Assembly: GCF_013359755.1 (NCBI RefSeq)
Contig: NZ_JABMCJ010000094.1
Location: 248,001-312,000 of the forward strand
Origin: Tardiphaga robiniae
Lineage (GTDB): Bacteria > Pseudomonadota > Alphaproteobacteria > Rhizobiales > Xanthobacteraceae
Length of the DNA: 64,000 nt
Direction: 5' to 3'
Shown: in pieces, positions 40,935-50,606 of the stretch
Numbering within the stretch: the first letter of the stretch is position 1
How the letters are laid out: each line of letters opens with the position of its first letter
The notes under the pieces: model-generated
Seen by the model: only the letters and a program-made list of their open reading frames with translations
What the model was told of the DNA's origin: nothing
Database searches by the model: none
Position numbers and translations under genes: made by a program

Positions 40935-41576
40935 TTACGTCTTCCAGCTGCCATCCGGGTTCCGCAGCCGGGTGGAGGACAGATTCAGCTTCAAACCGGT
41001 CAAAAATACCCATGCGGGGGGCTTCAGGTCGGCCAATGACCCAGCGTCCTGCTCCGGTATCCGGTAACGGCCGAGGGCTTGGGCGGCGGTCGACGCCAGT
41101 CCCTGGAAGCTCTGCGGCGGCCGGTCGATGACCGCAAAGGGAACCTCTCCGGCAATCACCTGCCAGCTCTCCCAGCGGTGAAACTGGGCGAGATTGTCGG
41201 CACCCATGATCCAGACAAATCGTGCTTGCGAACATCGACGTCGGAGGTAGCTGATGGTGTCGACGGTATAGCGCGTACCGATGACACTCTCGAGACAGGT
41301 GATATCGATGCGCGGGTGATCGGCCATCGCCTTCGCAGCCGCCGCGCGCTCGGCGAGATCGTGCAGATTGCGTTGATCCTTCAGCGGATTGCCCGGCGAC
41401 ACCAGCCACCAGACGCGATCCAGCTGCAGCCGTTTCATCGCGAACAGGCTGATGGCCCGATGCGCGGCATGCGGCGGATTGAACGATCCGCCAAGCAGAC
41501 CGATCCGCATGCCGGGACTATGTGGCGGTATGCCCTGCGCCGGCGGGACTGAATGCAAATCCAATTCAGTCTCCAC
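40935..41576 (-). CDS. nadD: Nicotinate-nucleotide adenylyltransferase
   Basis: NaMN adenylyltransferase of 213 residues for NAD synthesis. The nucleotidyltransferase motif [11 protein letters not shown] is near residues 29-39. The substrate loop SPGNPLKD and the C-terminal LNLSSTRLR (ISSTxLR motif) near residues 198-206 are present. ATG 41576 gives a 22-residue N-terminal lead before the domain; ATG 41510 (MRIGLLGG) is an alternative that would give the standard length. It lies between proA and rsfS on one strand, as in many alphaproteobacteria. Confidence 0.93.
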   Translation of the reverse strand: METELDLHSVPPAQGIPPHSPGMRIGLLGGSFNPPHAAHRAISLFAMKRLQLDRVWWLVSPGNPLKDQRNLHDLAERAAAAKAMADHPRIDITCLESVIGTRYTVDTISYLRRRCSQARFVWIMGADNLAQFHRWESWQVIAGEVPFAVIDRPPQSFQGLASTAAQALGRYRIPEQDAGSLADLKPPAWVFLTGLKLNLSSTRLRNPDGSWKT

Positions 41577-41594
41577 GCGCCGAAACGCACATCA

Positions 41595-42887
41595 TCACGG
41601 CCGGGTCTGTCCGGTGCCGTGAATGCGATATTTGAAACTGGTGAGCTGCTCGGCGCCGACCGGGCCGCGCGCATGGAATTTGCCGGTGGCGATTCCGATT
41701 TCGGCACCGAAGCCGAATTCACCGCCATCGGCAAACTGCGTCGAGGCGTTATGCAGCACGATTGCCGAATCCACTTCGTTGAGAAACTTCGTGGCCACCG
41801 CGACGTCCTCGGTGACGATCGCATCGGTGTGATGCGAACCGTGATCGCGAATATGCGCGAGCGCATCATCGACACCATCGACGACCCTGGCCGAGATGAT
41901 CGCGTCTTCGTATTCGGTGTCCCAGTCCTCGTCCGTTGCAGGCTTGACGCGCGCATCGGCCTGCTGCACGGCGGCATCGCCGCGCACCTCGCAGCCGGCA
42001 TCGATCAGCATTTCCACCAACGGCTTGAGATGCGTGCCCGCCACCGCGCGGTCGATCAGCAGCGTTTCCGTCGCGCCGCAGACACCGGGACGGCGCATCT
42101 TCGCATTCAGCACGATCGATTTCGCCATATCGAGCTTGGCGGTACGATCGACATAGGTGTGATTGACGCCTTCGAGATGTGCGAATACCGGGACCCGCGC
42201 TTCGGCCTCGACACGCGCGACCAGGCTCTTGCCGCCGCGCGGCACGATCACATCGACGCCGCCATTGAGGCCGGTGAGCAGCAAGCCAACCGCCGCACGA
42301 TCGCGCGTCGGCACGAGCGTAATCGCGGCTTCCGGCAGACCGGCTTCGCGCAGGCCCCGCACCAGACATTCGTGAATCGCACGACAAGACCGGAAACTGT
42401 CCGAGCCGCCGCGCAAGATCACGGCATTGCCGGACTTCAGGCACAGCACGCCTGCATCCGCGGCGACGTTCGGACGGCTCTCGAAAATCACCGCAACGAC
42501 GCCGAGCGGTACGCGCACGCGCTCGATGGTCATGCCATTCGGCCGCTGCCAACTTTCGGTGACGGTGCCGACGGGATCGGCGATGTCATGGATCACACGA
42601 ATGCCGTCGGCCATCGCATGCACGCGGGCTTCGGTCAGGGTCAGCCGATCGATAAAGGCCGATGTCGCGCCATTGGCGCGCACCTCGGCGACATCCTCGG
42701 CATTGGCCGCCAGGATCGCCGGCGCACCGGCGCGTATCGCGCGCTCCATGGCCGCAAGCGCCCGGTCCTTTTGCTCCGTTGGAGCCACCGCCAACGCACG
42801 CGCAGCCGCACGGGCGCTCCGGGCGAGGTCGTTCATCAGGACAGGCAGATCAGCCGATCCGTCGATGGCTTTCAGCGAGGCGGTCAT
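41595..42887 (-). CDS. proA: Glutamate-5-semialdehyde dehydrogenase
   Basis: NADPH-dependent gamma-glutamyl phosphate reductase of 430 residues, the second step of proline synthesis. The ALDH-like fold includes [28 protein letters not shown] and the catalytic Cys in [13 protein letters not shown] near residue 275. The C-terminal [21 protein letters not shown] is a ProA mark. Complete, with ATG 42887. It precedes nadD by 18 bp. proB is not in this window. Confidence 0.95.
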   Translation of the reverse strand: MTASLKAIDGSADLPVLMNDLARSARAAARALAVAPTEQKDRALAAMERAIRAGAPAILAANAEDVAEVRANGATSAFIDRLTLTEARVHAMADGIRVIHDIADPVGTVTESWQRPNGMTIERVRVPLGVVAVIFESRPNVAADAGVLCLKSGNAVILRGGSDSFRSCRAIHECLVRGLREAGLPEAAITLVPTRDRAAVGLLLTGLNGGVDVIVPRGGKSLVARVEAEARVPVFAHLEGVNHTYVDRTAKLDMAKSIVLNAKMRRPGVCGATETLLIDRAVAGTHLKPLVEMLIDAGCEVRGDAAVQQADARVKPATDEDWDTEYEDAIISARVVDGVDDALAHIRDHGSHHTDAIVTEDVAVATKFLNEVDSAIVLHNASTQFADGGEFGFGAEIGIATGKFHARGPVGAEQLTSFKYRIHGTGQTRP

Positions 42888-42964
42888 GGCGGGCTCAAAT
42901 GGGCGGAATGGGAATTCACGACCCCAAAATAGGGACTCACGGGAGCAAGGTCAAAGCGTGTTCG

Positions 42965-43885
42965 CTACCATCCTGCCGCTGTGCGCTCGCGGATCGATTG
43001 CGCCACGAGCTGGATGCCGCGGTAAAGCGCGCGACCGGCCGGCGACAGGTCACGCCCGACGCGACGGATCAGATACAGATCGCGCTCGATGACCGGATCA
43101 AGCAGCCTGCGGAAGGTCAGCACGGGGTGGTCCGTCGCCGGCAACGCCAGACCTGGCAATGGCGCCACGCCGACGCCGGCCTCGACCATGGCGAGCAGGG
43201 TCGCCGGGTGTTCGGCCTCATGCAGCGGGTTGCTACGCCCCAGTTCCTGCAGACCGCGTTCCATTTCCAGCCGGATCCCGGTGCCGGTCGCCATTGCGAT
43301 CATGCCTGCAGCGACGCCGTCCATCCAGTTCACGGTGCTTTGTGACGCCAGCTGATGATCCCGCCGCATCACCAGCGCAAAACGATCCGTCAGCAGCTTC
43401 GTCGCGTCAAGATCCGCATCCTCACCCGGCACATTGGCGATGCCGAGCTCGGCGTCGCCGCTGCGCAGCCCGGCAATGATCTGATGCCGTGACACTTCCT
43501 TGAGCGTCACGCTCACCATGGGATATTCGCGCTGGAAATTCGCTAGCACCACCGGCATCAGACGCAACGCCACCGACGGCACGCAGGCCACCGTAACATG
43601 GCCGCGGCGATGCTCGCGCAGATCGCGTAAATCCTGAATTTGGTGATCGAGATCCGCCAGCAGGCGTTGGATCCCCGGCAGGAATTCGGCACCGACCTTG
43701 CTGAGTTGAACGCTGCGCGTCGTCCGGTCCAGCAGCCGGACCTGCAGCTCGTCCTCGAGCTGGCGAACGGCCTGGCTGAGGGCGGACTGGGAAACGCCAA
43801 GTTTCCGCGCGGCCCGGCTGAAGCTCCCAGCCTGAACCACCTCGGCGAAGGCACGGAGTTGCCGGAGGTCAATATTCATAAGCAT
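42965..43885 (-). CDS. LysR family transcriptional regulator of the rut/ABC cluster
   Basis: LysR-type regulator of 306 residues. The N-terminal winged HTH has LRQLRAFAEVVQAGSFSRAA and LGVSQSALSQAVRQLE, and the C-terminal domain is the usual substrate-binding fold. It is divergent from the ABC/rutBCD genes, with two inverted repeats in between, so it very likely controls that cluster. The start is ATG 43885 or ATG 43879, both before MNIDLRQ; an upstream frame to 43939 is unlikely because it covers the promoter. The inducer is unknown, though a pyrimidine catabolite is the obvious guess from context. Confidence 0.9.
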   Translation of the reverse strand: MLMNIDLRQLRAFAEVVQAGSFSRAARKLGVSQSALSQAVRQLEDELQVRLLDRTTRSVQLSKVGAEFLPGIQRLLADLDHQIQDLRDLREHRRGHVTVACVPSVALRLMPVVLANFQREYPMVSVTLKEVSRHQIIAGLRSGDAELGIANVPGEDADLDATKLLTDRFALVMRRDHQLASQSTVNWMDGVAAGMIAMATGTGIRLEMERGLQELGRSNPLHEAEHPATLLAMVEAGVGVAPLPGLALPATDHPVLTFRRLLDPVIERDLYLIRRVGRDLSPAGRALYRGIQLVAQSIRERTAAGW

Positions 43886-43887
43886 TA

Positions 43888-43903
43888 CAGATAAATATAT
43901 CTG
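43888..43903. promoter_or_regulatory. Inverted repeat cagata-N4-tatctg at the LysR start
   Basis: Two exact 6-bp arms flank aata, immediately upstream of the lysR start codon. The position suits autoregulation by the LysR protein. Confidence 0.4.
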
Positions 43904-43916
43904 TTTTTCCCGACTT

Positions 43917-43931
43917 GTTAATGAAATTAAC
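43917..43931. promoter_or_regulatory. Inverted repeat gttaat-N3-attaac in the lysR-ABC intergenic region
   Basis: Exact 6-bp arms around gaa, in the promoter region of the divergent transporter/rut operon. The size matches LysR-type boxes, which often show a T-N11-A core. Confidence 0.45.
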
Positions 43932-44021
43932 GGGTGCAAGAATTTTATGCGAAAACCCGCTGCGGCTAAAAACTATGCAGCGCACCATCTGACATCGGCA
44001 ATGGCGGCGAGGGACAGAGGC

Positions 44022-45035
44022 ATGATCGACAGGCGCAACCTACTCAAATATTCGCTCATCGGCGCCGCAGCGGCCCCGTTTGCTGGCCTAGGAGGCCCGG
44101 CCTTTGCCGCCGGCCGAAAGGTTCTGGTGTCCGAAGCCATCCGGCTCGGCATGTATGCCTCGCTCTACGTCGCCGCCGATAAGGGCCTGTTCGCCAAACA
44201 TGGCCTCGACACCGACCTGTCGACCGCGGGCGGCATCGCCCTGCCGGTGCCGATCCTGCTGTCCGGCCGCGGCCAGATCGGCGTCACCAGCCCTGGCATG
44301 TCGGTCAACGCCACGCGTGAAGGCGGCAAGCTCAAGAATATCGCCAAGATCGTCGGCGGCGTGTCGATGTGGGGAATGACCCGCCCGGACACCAAGATCA
44401 CCACCATCGATGATCTCCGCGGCAAGACCATCGCGACGCTGAAATTTCCGTCCTCGACGATCCAGGTCCCGACTTACGCGATGAAGACGGTCGGCAAGTT
44501 CGACCCCAAGGAAGCGGGCGTCACCTTCCTGGAATTGCCACCGGGCGCCCAGGCCGCAGCCGTCAAGGATGGCCGTGCCGACATCGCCACCGCATTCGAA
44601 TGGGACATCAGCATCGGCGCCGAACAGTTTGGCCTCGTACCGTCGCTATCATTCGCCGATCTGCTTGGTCCGCTGTGTTTCACGACGGCCATGGCCACCG
44701 AAGACGTGATCGCCTCCAACCCGGAGGCGGTGCAAGGCTTCTGTAACGCCATCGCCGAGGCGCAGAAGATGATGCACGAGAACAATGCGGTCTTCACCGA
44801 GGTGGCAGAGAAGTACTTTCCGAAAGTCTCGCCGTCGGTCGTCGGAAATGCGACGAAGAACTTCTTTGGCAGCAAGACGGCTATCCCGAAGAACCCCACC
44901 ATCTCCGCCGAGGAATGGGATCGCGCGATGTTGCTGGAACAAGGCGGCGGCGCAGTCTCAACGACGCTTCCCTATGCACAAATGGTCGACAATCGCTTCG
45001 CCGAGAAAGCGACCAAAGAATTCGGATTGGCGTGA
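44022..45035 (+). CDS. ABC transporter substrate-binding protein (NitT/TauT/THI5-like)
   Basis: Periplasmic binding protein of 337 residues. The N-terminus is a twin-arginine signal: [18 protein letters not shown], with a cleavage region near residue 28. The mature protein resembles the NMT1/THI5-like family ([37 protein letters not shown]), which binds sulfonates, pyrimidines or thiamine precursors. With rutB, rutC and rutD in the same operon, a pyrimidine-related ligand is most likely. ATG 44022 is chosen because it starts the Tat signal and follows GAGGGA; the frame is open to 43947. Its stop overlaps the rutB start by one base. Confidence 0.88.
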   Translation: MIDRRNLLKYSLIGAAAAPFAGLGGPAFAAGRKVLVSEAIRLGMYASLYVAADKGLFAKHGLDTDLSTAGGIALPVPILLSGRGQIGVTSPGMSVNATREGGKLKNIAKIVGGVSMWGMTRPDTKITTIDDLRGKTIATLKFPSSTIQVPTYAMKTVGKFDPKEAGVTFLELPPGAQAAAVKDGRADIATAFEWDISIGAEQFGLVPSLSFADLLGPLCFTTAMATEDVIASNPEAVQGFCNAIAEAQKMMHENNAVFTEVAEKYFPKVSPSVVGNATKNFFGSKTAIPKNPTISAEEWDRAMLLEQGGGAVSTTLPYAQMVDNRFAEKATKEFGLA

Positions 45036-45763
45036 TGTCGGTCTCAACCAGCTTTCCGCCTGAACGGCGCTACGTCACCTTGCCCGCACGCCCCGAGCCG
45101 TTGCGGCTCGCGGTCGAGGAGACCGCAGTCATCGTGGTCGACATGCAGAACGCCTACGCGTCGCCGAACGGCTATCTGGATCTCGCGGGCTTCGACGTGA
45201 CCGGCGCCAAGGCAGCGATCGTGGCCGTCAAGGAGACGCTGGAGGTCGCGCGCGAGGCCGGCGTCACTGTGATCTATTTCCAGAACGGCTGGGACGCCGA
45301 CTATGTCGAGGCCGGCGGTCCGGGATCCCCGAACTGGCACAAATCGAACGCACTCAAGACCATGCGCGCGCGCCCGGAATTGCAAGGCAGCCTGCTCGCC
45401 AAGGGTGGCTGGGACTATGCGCTCGTCGATGAACTCCAGCCGCAGCCCGGCGACATCGTGGTACCGAAGCCGCGCTACAGCGGCTTCTTCAACAGCCAGT
45501 TCGACAGCATCCTGCGCGCGCGCGGCATCCGCAATCTCGTCTTCTGCGGAGTTGCCACCAATGTTTGCGTGGAATCGACTCTGCGCGACGGCTTCCATCT
45601 CGAATATTTCGGCGTGATGCTCGAAGACGCGACGCATCAGGCCGGCCCCGACTACGTCCAGAAGGCGGCTGTCTTCAACATCGAAACCTTCTTCGGCTGG
45701 GTTTCCAGCACGGCCGATTTCCGCCGCGCATTCGCGCAGACTGAAACCTCCACCAAAGCCTGA
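45035..45763 (+). CDS. rutB: Ureidoacrylate amidohydrolase RutB (isochorismatase superfamily)
   Basis: Cysteine hydrolase of 242 residues. RutB hydrolyses the ureidoacrylate formed from uracil ring opening, releasing 3-aminoacrylate and carbamate. The triad is visible: Asp36 in VVDMQNAY, Lys145 in [11 protein letters not shown] and Cys178 in [15 protein letters not shown]. The RutB-typical [17 protein letters not shown] and [19 protein letters not shown] are also present. The start ATG overlaps the stop of the binding-protein gene. The call is firm at subfamily level, but no biochemistry is implied. Confidence 0.88.
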   Translation: MSVSTSFPPERRYVTLPARPEPLRLAVEETAVIVVDMQNAYASPNGYLDLAGFDVTGAKAAIVAVKETLEVAREAGVTVIYFQNGWDADYVEAGGPGSPNWHKSNALKTMRARPELQGSLLAKGGWDYALVDELQPQPGDIVVPKPRYSGFFNSQFDSILRARGIRNLVFCGVATNVCVESTLRDGFHLEYFGVMLEDATHQAGPDYVQKAAVFNIETFFGWVSSTADFRRAFAQTETSTKA

Positions 45764-45770
45764 GGATCCC

Positions 45771-46157
45771 ATGACAGATCGCGCGATTATTCCGCCCGGC
45801 ACTCATCCGCCGCTCGCACCTTACTCGCCCGGCATGATGGCCGACGGCGTGATCTATGTGTCCGGCACGCTGGCCTTCGACAAGAACAACGACGTCGTTC
45901 ATGTCGGCGATGCGGCGGCGCAGACCCGGCACATCCTTGAGACGATCAAGAACGTGCTAACTGCCGCAGGCGCCACGATGGCCGATGTCACCTTCAACTC
46001 CATCTTCGTAACCGATTGGGCCAATTACGGCGCCGTCAATAAGGTCTATGCCGAATACTTCCCCGGCGAGAAGCCGGCTCGCTACTGCATCCAGTGCGGG
46101 CTGGTAAAACCGGATTGCCTCGTCGAGATCGCGTCGATCGCACACAAGCGAGTTTGA
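45771..46157 (+). CDS. rutC: 3-aminoacrylate deaminase RutC (RidA family)
   Basis: RidA/YjgF-family protein of 128 residues. RutC speeds conversion of 3-aminoacrylate to malonic semialdehyde. The N-terminal [37 protein letters not shown] and the C-terminal [18 protein letters not shown] match RutC rather than general RidA. The Arg of the active-site region lies in PARYC near 104. It follows rutB by 7 bp and precedes the permease by 1 bp. The location makes the RutC reading much more likely than a housekeeping RidA. Confidence 0.87.
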   Translation: MTDRAIIPPGTHPPLAPYSPGMMADGVIYVSGTLAFDKNNDVVHVGDAAAQTRHILETIKNVLTAAGATMADVTFNSIFVTDWANYGAVNKVYAEYFPGEKPARYCIQCGLVKPDCLVEIASIAHKRV

Positions 46158-46158
46158 T

Positions 46159-46950
46159 GTGACGACCATCGAAGCCAGCCAGGTCAATGCCGACCGGCGG
46201 CTGATGCCGCCGGTCCTGCGGATCGCGCTACTGCAGCTGGCACTGCTGGCCGTGCTGCTTGCGGCTTGGGAAATTGCGATCAGCTTCAAATGGATCGCCG
46301 TCTATCTCTACGGACGGCCAAGCGGCATCTTCGCCAAGGCCTCTATTCTGATCGCTAACGGAGAACTCCTGCGCGATGCCGCACTGACTGCCTGGGAAGC
46401 CATCGCCGGATTCCTGATCGGCACTATTGCCGGCAGCGCCGTCGGGCTGCTGCTATGGCTGTTTCCCACCAGCGCGGCGGTGCTGCGCCCCTATCTCATC
46501 GCGCTCAACGGCTTGCCGAAGATCGCACTCGCACCTTTGATTATCGTGTGGTTCGGCATCGGCATCTCATCGAAGATCGCCATCGCCGCCATCATCACCT
46601 TCATCGTCGCCGTCATTACCGCGCAGCAAGGCGCCAAGGAAGTCGATAGCGACCTGATCAAGTTGATGCGCTCGCTCGGTGCCAGCCGATGGAAGACCTG
46701 GCGTACTGTCGTCATTCCGGGCGCCATGCCGTGGATCGTGTCCGCCTTCCGTCTCAATGTCGGCTTCGCGCTGATCGGCGCAGTCGTCGGCGAATACATC
46801 GCCTCGAAAGAGGGCCTCGGCTACATGATCTATTATGCCGGTGTGCTCTACGATTTGAACGCCGTCTGGGTCGGCATCGCCGCGCTCATGGCCGTAGCGC
46901 TCCTGATGTACGGCGCGATCGACATTCTCGAACGCCGTCTGCGCTTCTGA
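46159..46950 (+). CDS. ABC transporter permease (NitT/TauT/SsuC type)
   Basis: Inner-membrane permease of 263 residues with about six hydrophobic segments. The first is near residues 20-36 (LLQLALLAVLLAAWEIAI). The EAA loop that contacts the ATPase is DLIKLMRSLGASRWKTW near residues 165-181, with the conserved Gly. It pairs with the Tat-exported binding protein and the ATPase in this operon. The start codon is GTG 46159, directly after the rutC stop. It would import the substrate bound by the NMT1/THI5-like protein. Confidence 0.88.
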   Translation: MTTIEASQVNADRRLMPPVLRIALLQLALLAVLLAAWEIAISFKWIAVYLYGRPSGIFAKASILIANGELLRDAALTAWEAIAGFLIGTIAGSAVGLLLWLFPTSAAVLRPYLIALNGLPKIALAPLIIVWFGIGISSKIAIAAIITFIVAVITAQQGAKEVDSDLIKLMRSLGASRWKTWRTVVIPGAMPWIVSAFRLNVGFALIGAVVGEYIASKEGLGYMIYYAGVLYDLNAVWVGIAALMAVALLMYGAIDILERRLRF

Positions 46951-46981
46951 CTTTCCATCGCTCGAACCCGCAAGACAACCC

Positions 46982-47782
46982 ATGCCCTATGCAAGCGGCG
47001 CTGACGCCGACATCTATTACGAAACTCATGGACACGGAACGGCGATCCTCATGTCGGCCGGCATGGGCGGCAGCGGATCGTTCTGGGCGCCGCAGGTCAC
47101 AGCACTCGCGCAGCGCCACCAAGTCATCCTCTACGACCACGTCGGCACCGGCCGCAGTGCTGCAAACAGCGCACCACCACGATCGATTGCGGGCATGGCC
47201 GACGACATCGCGCATGTACTCGACCACGCCGGTGTCAGCAACGCACATGTGGTGGGGCATGCTATCGGCGGCATCGTCGGAATTGAACTTGCCCTGCGCG
47301 ACCCCGCGCGCTTGCGCAGCCTGGTGGTGGTGAACGGCTGGGGCCGGGCCGATCCGTTCCTGCGGCGCTGCTTCGAAGTGCGCAAACAGATCCTGAACCA
47401 GTCCGGCCCGAAAGCCTATGTGCGCGCGCAGCCGCTGTTTCTTTATCCGCCACGATGGATTTCCGACAACGCCGCGCAGCTCGACGCGGAAGAAGAGCGC
47501 ATCCTCGCGCACTTCCCGACAGCGGCGACGATGAATGCGCGGATCGACATGTTTCTCGCCTTCGACCCGGGCGACGCGCTCGCGACCATTGCAACGCCGA
47601 CACTGCTGGCCTCGTCGCGGGACGATAGCCTGGTACCTGCTTATCTCTCGCAACAACTGGCCGCCGCCATTCCCGGCGCGCGCGTTCGCGAGGTAGAATG
47701 GGGCGCCCATGCCTTCACCGCTGTGATACCCGATGTTTTCAATAACATGCTGCTCGGCTTCTGCAGCGAGGTGGACGCATGA
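46982..47782 (+). CDS. rutD: RutD-like alpha/beta hydrolase
   Basis: Alpha/beta hydrolase of 266 residues. RutD is thought to speed hydrolysis of aminoacrylate, or a similar intermediate, in uracil breakdown. The nucleophile elbow reads VVGHAIGG, so Ala94 stands where most hydrolases have Ser; from memory E. coli RutD has a similar GHALG. Other family marks are HGHGTAILMSAGMGGSGSFW and LYDHVGTGRSA. The C-terminal His is in WGAHAFTAV. It overlaps the ATPase start by 4 bp. The RutD label rests on motifs and on rutB/rutC nearby. Confidence 0.82.
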   Translation: MPYASGADADIYYETHGHGTAILMSAGMGGSGSFWAPQVTALAQRHQVILYDHVGTGRSAANSAPPRSIAGMADDIAHVLDHAGVSNAHVVGHAIGGIVGIELALRDPARLRSLVVVNGWGRADPFLRRCFEVRKQILNQSGPKAYVRAQPLFLYPPRWISDNAAQLDAEEERILAHFPTAATMNARIDMFLAFDPGDALATIATPTLLASSRDDSLVPAYLSQQLAAAIPGARVREVEWGAHAFTAVIPDVFNNMLLGFCSEVDA

Positions 47783-48597
47783 ACGCCATGACACCAATCG
47801 CCTCGTCGTCGTCGTCAACTATATCTACGGTGCTCAGGGCGGAACAGGTCGGCGCATCGTTTGGAAGCGGCAAGCAATATGTCGAGGCCATACGCGACGT
47901 CAGCTTCGAACTGCGGCAGGGCGAAACCCTGGCCATTGTCGGCCCGTCCGGCTGTGGCAAGTCCACATTGTTCAATGTCATTGCCGGTTTGCTGAAACCG
48001 ACGCGCGGCCATGTCGAGGTCGCAGGCATCCGCGTCGACGACGCCGCAGGACATGTCGGCTATATGCTCCAGAAGGATCTGCTGCTGCCGTGGCGTTCCG
48101 TCATCGACAATGTGATGCTCGGCTTGGAAGTGCGCGGTGCGCCGCGACAGACGTCGCGCGACATCGCCATGAAATTGATCCGCGCCTACGGCTTGGCCGG
48201 TTTCGAGAACGCCAAGCCCGCAACCTTGTCAGGCGGCATGCGCCAGCGCGTGGCCATCATGCGCACGCTGGCCTTCGACCCGCAGGTGATCCTGCTGGAT
48301 GAGCCGTTCTCGGCGCTGGATTTCCAGACCCGCCTGCTGCTGCAGGCCGACGTGTCACGCATCATCGCCGAAAATGGCAAGAGCGCGATTTTGGTCACCC
48401 ATGACATCGGCGAAGCCATCGCCATGGCCGACCGCGTTCTGGTACTCAGCGCACGTCCGGCGACCGTGCGGGCGCTTCATGTCATCGATTTGCCCAAGGC
48501 AGGTCGCGATCCCGTAGCGCTGCGCACCGATGCTGCCTTCCAGGCCTATTTCGCCAAGATCTGGGCCGACCTGGAAATGCCTGCCACGGCCGCATGA
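47779..48597 (+). CDS. ABC transporter ATP-binding protein (SsuB/TauB type)
   Basis: ATPase of 272 residues that completes the transporter. Walker A is GPSGCGKST near 55-63, the signature LSGGMRQR near 152-159, Walker B VILLDEPFSALD near 171-182 and the H-loop LVTHDIGEAI near 203-212. The Ser-rich N-terminus is short. It starts with ATG 47779, overlapping rutD by 4 bp (ATGA), and is the last gene of the operon. A tRNA gene on the other strand follows within 60 bp. Confidence 0.9.
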   Translation: MNAMTPIASSSSSTISTVLRAEQVGASFGSGKQYVEAIRDVSFELRQGETLAIVGPSGCGKSTLFNVIAGLLKPTRGHVEVAGIRVDDAAGHVGYMLQKDLLLPWRSVIDNVMLGLEVRGAPRQTSRDIAMKLIRAYGLAGFENAKPATLSGGMRQRVAIMRTLAFDPQVILLDEPFSALDFQTRLLLQADVSRIIAENGKSAILVTHDIGEAIAMADRVLVLSARPATVRALHVIDLPKAGRDPVALRTDAAFQAYFAKIWADLEMPATAA

Positions 48598-48653
48598 AGC
48601 GTCAAAGCTGCGACTGACAGTTGCGACAGAAACGGATGGCGCCGGAGCGCAAA

Positions 48654-48729
48654 TGGTGCCGCAAACAGGACTCGAACCTGTGACCCCGTCATTACGAATG
48701 ACGTGCTCTACCAACTGAGCTATTGCGGC
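48654..48729 (-). tRNA. tRNA-Thr (anticodon CGT), CCA encoded
   Basis: On the minus strand the sequence folds as a cloverleaf. The acceptor stem is gccgcaa/ttgcggc, the D-arm gctcagttggtagagc, the anticodon arm cgtca-ttcgtaa-tgacg with anticodon CGT, and the T-arm acagg-ttcgagt-cctgt. The 3' end is a discriminator A followed by genomic CCA. The length is 76 nt. Anticodon CGT reads ACG threonine. Confidence 0.96.
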
Positions 48730-48883
48730 GAACCAAGCGGCGATTCGGCTTTTCGGCCGAAAACGCTGGGGCATCTGATATCGCCCGGGGCGTTGCTTTG
48801 CAAGAAGCCGAGACCTCTCCGGCAACCGAAAAACTGAGCGACCCACCCGCCGAAACCGACCATTTCGGCCTGAATCAGGGGCG

Positions 48884-50599
48884 TTAGCCGCCCCAACGGC
48901 GCAGAAAGCCGCGCCAACCACCCTGTTGCTGGCCGGCATTCAGTTCTGCGAATTCATCGCGATAATCGTCCGCCTCGTCCACGCCGGGATCGTCCGGAGG
49001 CCTGACGATGGGAATGACGGCCGGAATAGCCACGGCGGGCTTCGCGGCGCTGGCGATATCGCTGCGGTCGCGGAACAGCGGTGGCGGCGCGGGGGCCGGT
49101 TTCGGGAGCGGCGCCGGCGCCTCGGCGGGCTCGGGCGTAGCATCCGCCACCGGTTCGGGCTGTGCTGGTACTTCAGGTTCCGCCGCGAGTTCCTGAACCG
49201 GCGCGGAGGGTGTGACCTCGGCTGGCACGGGCCTCACGGGTTTCGGCATCGCGGGCGGCGGAGCCAGCACGGTCTCGCGCAAAATCTCGGTCTCGATCGT
49301 CGAGGCCCTGTCCGACGGCAGCGCGGCCAGCGGCGTCTGCCACTGGAACGCATCGATCCGTCCGGTGACCGGCGATACCGGCCGCCAGCGATCGGACACA
49401 TAGCCATCCGCGGTCCAGACCGGATCATGCAACGCGCGCACAGCACGCAATGTCCAGGCGCGGGCGCGGCCGCTGTCGCCATGTTCGGTACGTTCGATTT
49501 CCGCCATCAGCATCGCAACGCGCTGGGTGGAGTCGGTCGTGAACGGCGCCAGTGTTTCGCGGGCGCGCGTGAATTCGGCGGCATCGATGGCCGCGCGGGC
49601 GATCGCCAGCGCGCCTTCGATATGGCCTGGCGCTTTCGATGCCAGCGTCTCGACACGCACCAGCCGCTGCCGCGCGGAATCGCCGAGCTTCACATGGGCA
49701 TAAGCGTCGGCGAGATCCGGATGCGGCTGCGCCAGCCACGCTGTCTCGATGATCTTCATTGCCCGACGAGTCTGATGCGCCTCGCTCTGGAATCGGCTAG
49801 CGAGAACGGCGGCTGGCACCAAAGTTGGCGCAAGCTTGATCGCCTCGGTCACGCTGTCGCGGGACAGATCGCGATCCTGTGTCTCAAGCTCCAGCGCACG
49901 CGCGGTGAGCAGCACGCCGCGCTGCCGACGAAACGCCGCGCGATCGATCAGGCCAGAGGCAAAATTGTTGTCGAGGATTTTCAGCGCGCCGGTCCAATCG
50001 CTCTGCGCGCAGCGGAAGCCAAGAACGGCTTGCGACGCCCATGTCGATGCCGGCGATAATTTAAGCGCTTCTTCGGCAATCGTTACGGCGGCAACGGGAT
50101 CGTCGCTGCGCTGCGCCTCGATGAACAGACCGCGCAGACCCAGCAGCCGCGTATCGCCCCGCTCGGCCATCGCCTGAAACGCACGATGCGCACCGGCACG
50201 ATCGCCATCGAGCTGGGCGGACTGGGCATGCAGCAACAGAGCGAGCGGATCGTCAGCCGTCAAACGCTTGGCGATATCGGCATGACGCCGCGCGGCGTGG
50301 CCATCGCCCTGCCCGATCGCCAGCAGACCATGCGTGATGGCCTGACGTCCGCGCGCCTGACGCTTTTCATGGCGACGACGGCGCATTCGCTTCGGCGCGC
50401 CCCACAAACCACGCAGGAGCGACCAGGCGAACACCACCGCGACGATTGTCAGGCCGAGCACCAGCACAAACACCGGCACCGACGGCGAAGCGCGCCAGAC
50501 GCCCCAGGATATCACGACATCGCCGGGCTGATCGGCGACCCAGGCGGCGCCAGCGGCCGCAAGTGCTATCAACACAAGAAACAGAATAATGCGGAACAT
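48884..50599 (-). CDS. hemY: HemY-like heme biosynthesis protein, TPR-type
   Basis: Membrane-anchored protein of 571 residues, the HemY of proteobacterial hem operons. Its exact role in haem synthesis is not firmly known. Two transmembrane helices lie near residues 5-22 and 43-65 (VPVFVLVLGLTIVAVVFAWSL), followed by helical TPR-like repeats (about 100-390) and a Pro/Ala-rich C-terminal tail. ATG 50599 is the family start (MFRIILFLVLIALAAAG). Its neighbours are a mitofilin-like gene and hemD on the same strand, a known alphaproteobacterial arrangement. Confidence 0.88.
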   Translation of the reverse strand: MFRIILFLVLIALAAAGAAWVADQPGDVVISWGVWRASPSVPVFVLVLGLTIVAVVFAWSLLRGLWGAPKRMRRRRHEKRQARGRQAITHGLLAIGQGDGHAARRHADIAKRLTADDPLALLLHAQSAQLDGDRAGAHRAFQAMAERGDTRLLGLRGLFIEAQRSDDPVAAVTIAEEALKLSPASTWASQAVLGFRCAQSDWTGALKILDNNFASGLIDRAAFRRQRGVLLTARALELETQDRDLSRDSVTEAIKLAPTLVPAAVLASRFQSEAHQTRRAMKIIETAWLAQPHPDLADAYAHVKLGDSARQRLVRVETLASKAPGHIEGALAIARAAIDAAEFTRARETLAPFTTDSTQRVAMLMAEIERTEHGDSGRARAWTLRAVRALHDPVWTADGYVSDRWRPVSPVTGRIDAFQWQTPLAALPSDRASTIETEILRETVLAPPPAMPKPVRPVPAEVTPSAPVQELAAEPEVPAQPEPVADATPEPAEAPAPLPKPAPAPPPLFRDRSDIASAAKPAVAIPAVIPIVRPPDDPGVDEADDYRDEFAELNAGQQQGGWRGFLRRWGG

Positions 50600-50606
50600 C
50601 GGATTC

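Noticed and set aside
41553-42932. 459-codon plus-strand frame
   Set aside because: Antisense to proA; the composition is that of a shadow frame.
48654-48729. tRNA-Thr as an integration site for an island
   Set aside because: No integrase and no direct repeat of the tRNA 3' end were seen nearby.
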